Part shown: in pieces, positions 6,443 through 9,809 of the stretch
Numbering within the stretch: position 1 is the stretch's first letter
Layout of the letters: each line of letters begins with the position of its first letter
NCBI GenBank assembly: GCA_035559715.1
Contig: DATMAW010000092.1
Coordinates: forward strand, 1-9,809
DNA length: 9,809 bases
Direction: 5' to 3'
Source of the DNA: JACQHC01 sp035559715
Lineage (GTDB): Bacteria > Gemmatimonadota > Gemmatimonadetes > Gemmatimonadales > GWC2-71-9
Translations under genes and position numbers: made by a program
The notes under the pieces: generated by a model
What the model was told of the DNA's origin: nothing
Database searches by the model: none
The model's input: the letters and a program-made list of their open reading frames with translations, nothing else

Positions 6443-6590
6443 AGGGCTGAACGACAAGCGGGTACTCCGGCATCGAACCAGCACAAGCCGTTCTGCGTGA
6501 TCACCACCTGTGGCCCCACTGGGCCGTGCGTCAAACAGGCCCGGGTGGCGAGCACGCGACTCGCGCTCCAGCAGTACTTCGCAGATCTCC

Positions 6591-6610
6591 CGGCCGGTTG
6601 TTACCGGCTG
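6591..6610 (-). terminator. Stem-loop downstream of the kinase gene
   Basis: GCCGGT (6593-6598) pairs perfectly with ACCGGC (6603-6608) around a 4-nt loop; a C-G pair at 6591/6610 extends it across one weak position. It lies 170 nt after the kinase stop, with no T-run after it on -. It may be a kinase 3' terminator or an mRNA-stabilising stem. Confidence 0.35.
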
Positions 6611-6618
6611 CCTCAGCC

Positions 6619-6777
6619 TCAGATCGGCGAAGAAAACCCCTCGCGCTCCACGACCTGCCCCACGGTCGCGTCCAGCGGCTCGCGGAACATCGGCCCGGCG
6701 AGGACGTAGGTGTGGAACTCGGCGACGTGCGTGGCCCCGCGCGCGACCCCGTCCGCGATCGCTCCGAAGCGACGCGG
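6619..6777 (-). pseudogene. Coding-like remnant directly after the kinase stop codon
   Basis: Immediately after the kinase TAG, in the same frame, 52 codons run open to a TGA. By hand count 48 of the 52 end in G or C, and the composition looks protein-like (for example GATHVAEFHTYVLAGPMF, then REPLDATVGQVVEREG). There is no start codon before an internal ATG that would give only 23 residues. At the GGGGTTTT junction (about 6636-6643) a single added base would move to a frame reading FFADLRLRQPVTTGREICEV and open to a TGA at 6427-6425, so a one-base deletion may have broken the gene. I do not recognise the family. It could be the tail of a lost gene or a former longer kinase C-terminus; chance in GC-rich DNA remains possible. 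Confidence 0.35.
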
Positions 6778-9426
6778 CTACCGTCCCGGCACGCGGGCCC
6801 GAGGAGCACGCGCCGCTGACAGAAGATTCTGGACCAGGATGAGATCCCGTGCCTCGGCGGGCTCTGCGGTGACGAAGACGAACTCCTGTCCGTTGGGATG
6901 GACGTCGTAGCCGGCGTGCCGCGCGTTGGCGACGTAGTCACCTCGGAACAGGGCCACCCGTTGTCCCACCGAGAACTCCGGTTGGAGGCGCAGGGCGGCG
7001 GCGAGCACCGTGTCGGCATTGCGGTAGAAGAGCTCCCGGCCGTCGCGCCGCCAACGGGGCTCCGTGCCTCCAGCCACCGATATCTGCCATCGCTCAGCGC
7101 CCTCGGGGAACGGACGCACGTAGACCTCGTTGCGGCCCGATTCGTCGGAAACGTACGCCAGCCAGCGATCGTCGGGCGAGAGGGCCAGCGAGCGCTCGTC
7201 AAACGGGGAGGCGACGACCGCGTGGGGATGGTCGAGAGAGTCGCGCCGCACGTAGTACAGGTCGCCCGGAATGCCATTCGCCCGGTACACGATCGTGCGC
7301 TCGTCGCGCGTCAGCGTGGCCTCGAACACGTTGGGGCCCTGGAACAGGGTGGTGACGGGTCCGCCGGAGGCCGGCGTCTCGGCTGCGCCCGCCGTGAATT
7401 GGGTGAATACCAGGCGCCGGCCGTCGCCGGACCATTCGGGGTATTGATACACTCCCTCGAACGTGAGCCGCGAGAGCGTCGCCTGCCGGAGGTCGAATAC
7501 CCAGATGTCTCCCGTGTAGCCCCGTCCCAGGCTGCGGAGGATGGTAGCAGCGATGTGGCGGCCATCGGGTGCGAAGCGGGGATCGCTGTAGGGCCGGGGC
7601 TCGACCGGTAGGGGGCGGGCCGTCCCCCGGCGGTCCACCAGCGTCAGACGACGGTGCTCCAAACCGCCCTCGAGGTACACCGCCCACCCGTTGCGCGAGA
7701 GGCCGAGCGTGACGTCGCCCAAGACTCCCCAATCCACGTTCTCCAGGACCGGGATCGGGCTCCCGGTGACGCGGCCGGCGCGCCAGTCGAAGGGCGCGGC
7801 GAAGATCGTCCCTCCGGGCCCCAGGTACGTCAGCCAGCCGGGTTCCACGAACCGCGGGTGCGTGCTCCATTCGCCGAGGCCGGCGACCGGGGCCACGTGC
7901 CCGGACCGGAGATCCAGGAGCCCGACCACGTGGTCGGCGCGGGTACCGGCCAGGGTGACGAGCAGACGTCTACCGTCCGGGAGGAACTCGGGCCACCGAT
8001 AGCTCCGTGATGCCACGGTGTCCGAGGTCACGATACGCTCTGCCGGCCCACCCGTCGCGGCCACGCGGAAGAGATCGCCGGCCCCCGCGAAGACGATGAC
8101 GTCTCCCGGGCCCCATGTGCCCCCGGCGAAGTCCGATGCGGAGGACAGGGTCACGGCCGGCCCGCCCGCCAAGGCCACCCGCTTGACGCTGCCCCGGGCG
8201 TAGAAGCCGACGTGCTGTCCGTCAGGTGAGAAGAACGGCAGCACTGCACCCTCGGTGTTGGGAAGCGGGACGGGGTCAATCTGATCCAGCCGCCGCACGA
8301 AAAGCCGCTCGGGGCCGCGGTATACCAGCGCCGCGCCATCCGGGGACAGGGCCAGCCCGACCCGGCTCAGTCCCACACCTGCCTGGATCCGAGCCGAGTC
8401 GGGGAGCTCCAGGACCAGCCGCACGACGGGACTCGGACGCTCGGGGGTGCGCCGGAGCCAGCCGGCGAGGCCCAGAGCGAGCGCTAGCAACAGGACGCCG
8501 CCGGCCGCAACGACGTGGCGACTGCGAAGGCCGCCCCCCCCTGCCTCCGCCATCGGTCGGGCCCCTGTGAGCGCCGGCGCCGGCGCGACCCCAGGGGTGG
8601 CCAGGGCCTCCGCGAACTCGGCCGCCGTGCGGAACCGGTCGGCCGGGAGCTTGGCCAGGGCCCTCTGGATCGCCGCTTCCACGTGGTCGGGGACGCTCGG
8701 CCGGGCGTTCCGAACGGGGCGGGGGGCTTCGGTCAGGACCTTGGCGATGACCGATTGTGCGGTGGGTCCCGTGTAGGGCGGCTCGCCCGCCAGCGCCTCG
8801 TACAGCACGCAGCCGAGCGCATAGATGTCGCTCCGGCCGTCTAGGTTCTGGTTCGCGGTGGCCTGCTCCGGACTCATGTACTGAGGGGTGCCAAGGGAAA
8901 GCCCGGTTTCGGTGAGCCGCCCGGCGCCCGCATTGCTGACCGCGCGGGCGATCCCGAAGTCCGCGACGATGGCCGCGCCGCTCGTCAGGAGGATGTTCTC
9001 GGGTTTGATATCGCGATGAATCACGCCCCGGCCGTGCGCGTAGGAAAGCGCAGCGGCGACCTGGGTCGCTATGCGGAGTGCGTCTTCGACCGGCAGGTGC
9101 CGCTCGCGACCGAGGAGATCGCGTAACGACTCTCCTTCCACGTACGGCATCACGTAGTAGAGAAAGCCTTCAGCCTCACCCGAATCGTGGAGCGGCAGGA
9201 TGTGCGGGTGCTGCAGGTTGGCGGTGAGCCGGATCTCCTGCAGGAAGCGCTCGGCGCCGATCAGGGCCGCCAACTCGGGCCGCAGGACCTTGAGCGCCAC
9301 CTTACGGTCGTGGCGCAGGTCTCCCGCCAGAAACACGGTCGCCATGCCACCCTGGCCGATCTCGCGCTCGATCGCGTAGCGCGGAGCAAGTGCTGCCTTC
9401 AGGCGACCAGCGAGTGCCTCGGTCAT
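6778..9426 (-). CDS. receptor-type Ser/Thr protein kinase with C-terminal TolB/PD40 propeller
   Basis: PknB-like (Hanks-type) kinase of 882 residues. The cytoplasmic kinase domain (about 16-275) is complete: Gly-rich loop GQGGMA (24-29), Lys46, Glu64, HRDIKPEN (137-144) with catalytic Asp139, DFG (156-158), activation segment ending GTPQYMSPEQ, and RSDIYALG. A Gly/Ala/Pro-rich linker (280-300) leads to one membrane helix (304-324). The rest (about 335-870) is extracytoplasmic, with PD40/TolB-type blades marked by SPDG (361-364, 400-403), LPDG (482-485), APDG (619-622), SPDD (750-753) and HPNG (843-846). The propeller probably senses a ligand or partner and controls the kinase, which phosphorylates Ser/Thr on unknown targets. 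This architecture is common in Gemmatimonadota and Acidobacteriota. The ATG at 9426 has only a close GAGG (4-nt spacer) before it. No partner gene is adjacent on the same strand, so it looks monocistronic. Confidence 0.96.
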   Translation of the reverse strand: MTEALAGRLKAALAPRYAIEREIGQGGMATVFLAGDLRHDRKVALKVLRPELAALIGAERFLQEIRLTANLQHPHILPLHDSGEAEGFLYYVMPYVEGESLRDLLGRERHLPVEDALRIATQVAAALSYAHGRGVIHRDIKPENILLTSGAAIVADFGIARAVSNAGAGRLTETGLSLGTPQYMSPEQATANQNLDGRSDIYALGCVLYEALAGEPPYTGPTAQSVIAKVLTEAPRPVRNARPSVPDHVEAAIQRALAKLPADRFRTAAEFAEALATPGVAPAPALTGARPMAEAGGGGLRSRHVVAAGGVLLLALALGLAGWLRRTPERPSPVVRLVLELPDSARIQAGVGLSRVGLALSPDGAALVYRGPERLFVRRLDQIDPVPLPNTEGAVLPFFSPDGQHVGFYARGSVKRVALAGGPAVTLSSASDFAGGTWGPGDVIVFAGAGDLFRVAATGGPAERIVTSDTVASRSYRWPEFLPDGRRLLVTLAGTRADHVVGLLDLRSGHVAPVAGLGEWSTHPRFVEPGWLTYLGPGGTIFAAPFDWRAGRVTGSPIPVLENVDWGVLGDVTLGLSRNGWAVYLEGGLEHRRLTLVDRRGTARPLPVEPRPYSDPRFAPDGRHIAATILRSLGRGYTGDIWVFDLRQATLSRLTFEGVYQYPEWSGDGRRLVFTQFTAGAAETPASGGPVTTLFQGPNVFEATLTRDERTIVYRANGIPGDLYYVRRDSLDHPHAVVASPFDERSLALSPDDRWLAYVSDESGRNEVYVRPFPEGAERWQISVAGGTEPRWRRDGRELFYRNADTVLAAALRLQPEFSVGQRVALFRGDYVANARHAGYDVHPNGQEFVFVTAEPAEARDLILVQNLLSAARAPRARVPGR

Positions 9427-9510
9427 GCGGCCTCAGAACGTGCAGGGCCCCCCTGGAGCGCCGACCCGAATGACGATGCCGTCTCCTGCTCCCTGACACC
9501 TTTGGCATCG

Positions 9511-9540
9511 CGTCTAAGCGCGGCTCGGAGCTCACCTCAA
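9511..9540 (-). promoter_or_regulatory. Candidate kinase promoter
   Basis: On the - strand TTGAGG (9540-9535) and TAGACG (9516-9511) are 18 bp apart, about 85 nt upstream of the kinase ATG. The -35 is fair and the -10 poor (TA at the first two positions only). It is the best sigma-70-like pair I found in this leader. Confidence 0.25.
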
Positions 9541-9767
9541 GATACCGCTGGGGCCGCGCTGCTGCGACGACCCCAGGGCACAGTGAGGTGATCGCCGGGG
9601 TCCTACCTGGCTGGGCCCGTCGTGCCTCTGCACACGGAGGCGCCCAACGATCTCCGGACCACCGCGTCATGCCGCCGCGTGGGCGATGAATGAGCAACAG
9701 ATTGAGTCACGGACAGGGCGTTTCAAGGGGGTCTGGTCCGATCGCTCATTGTCGGCGTTGGCGGGCG

Positions 9768-9799
9768 TTGAACCGGCGTGCGTCCGTCACGGCTACAAT
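9768..9799 (+). promoter_or_regulatory. Candidate promoter pointing out of the window
   Basis: TACAAT (9794-9799) is a good -10 match. The only -35-like hexamer nearby is TTGAAC (9768-9773), 20 bp away, longer than the usual 16-18. It would drive a gene starting right of the window, divergent from the kinase. Confidence 0.25.
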
Positions 9800-9809
9800 G
9801 ACCGCCGCA

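Larger units (their letters stand above)
6381..6777. other. 397-nt gap between kinase and glycine-zipper genes
   Basis: No intact gene is visible on either strand. From the kinase side (right to left) it holds a 52-codon coding-like stretch, a strong hairpin at 6591-6610, a second perfect hairpin (GGCCC-CACT-GGGCC, 6512-6525), the repeated TGCTTGAC motif and the ribosome binding site of the glycine-zipper gene. On - a GGTTCGATGCC sequence near 6480-6470 resembles a tRNA T-loop, but no cloverleaf can be built around it. Confidence 0.5.
9427..9809. other. 383-nt region upstream of the kinase, to window end
   Basis: No convincing gene is present. It holds a 6-bp inverted repeat, GACCCC (9569-9574) with GGGGTC (9597-9602), a 7-bp inverted repeat, AATGAGC (9689-9695) with GCTCATT (9744-9750), and weak promoter-like motifs. 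A frame opening at ATG 9686 runs to the window edge (41 codons), but it has no ribosome binding site and mixed codon use. The stretch gtgggcgatga near 9679-9689 matches 11 bases beside the 10-bp repeat element (from 1149). Confidence 0.45.

Noticed and set aside
6465..6530. tRNA-like T-loop (GGTTCGATGCC on -)
   Set aside because: No acceptor stem, anticodon arm or D-arm can be paired around it at tRNA spacing.
9302..9697. Open frame on - over the kinase start and upstream DNA (131 codons)
   Set aside because: Its second half is the kinase N-terminus in a wrong frame; the first half is Arg-rich without motifs.
9686..9809. ATG-initiated frame open to the window end on +
   Set aside because: Only 41 codons, no ribosome binding site, mixed codon use; the edge prevents a decision, so it is not called.
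1..9809. CRISPR array, insertion sequence or toxin-antitoxin pair
   Set aside because: No regularly spaced direct repeats with unique spacers, no transposase, no terminal inverted repeats with target duplications, and no recognisable toxin or antitoxin.

Overview
This is a GC-rich bacterial window with eight protein genes packed on both strands, and no rRNA, tRNA, CRISPR array or recognisable transposase. The large serine/threonine kinase fused through one membrane helix to a TolB/PD40-type propeller, together with several membrane and envelope proteins of no named family, suggests Gemmatimonadota or perhaps Acidobacteriota. That placement is inference from gene types; there is no phylogenetic marker in the window.

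Layout, left to right. (1) The 3' part of an alpha/beta hydrolase gene on + (2-730), cut by the window edge. (2) A leftward block on -: an ABC exporter ATPase (3234-2284), its ABC-2 permease (2294-1254, overlapping the ATPase by 11 nt) and a small basic helical protein of unknown function (1126-764). A structured intergenic element made of 10-bp tandem units in inverted orientation (1151-1249) separates the permease from the small gene. (3) A rightward block on +: a polytopic membrane protein with a C-terminal helix-hairpin-helix-like domain (3398-4717), overlapped by 37 nt by a membrane-anchored BEM46/FrsA-like alpha/beta hydrolase (4681-5574), which suggests translational coupling. An unusual nested inverted repeat follows. 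(4) A leftward secreted glycine-zipper protein (6380-5793). (5) A leftward receptor-type Ser/Thr kinase with a periplasmic propeller (9426-6778), followed by about 400 bp that hold hairpins and what looks like a decayed gene tail. (6) About 380 bp of upstream DNA to the window end, with weak promoter-like motifs on both strands.

How the genes work together: the ATPase and permease form a complete half-set for a DrrAB/YhhJ-like exporter (one ATPase gene, one six-helix permease gene), and the small gene may belong to the same unit. The membrane protein and anchored hydrolase are probably co-expressed at the inner membrane; no pathway can be named. The kinase is probably a stand-alone sensor.

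Most worth a second look: the inverted array of 10-bp units with partial resemblance to the linker of the membrane/HhH fusion protein; that fusion protein and its duplicated membrane motif; and the coding-like remnant after the kinase stop. I found no clear new defence or biosynthetic system.
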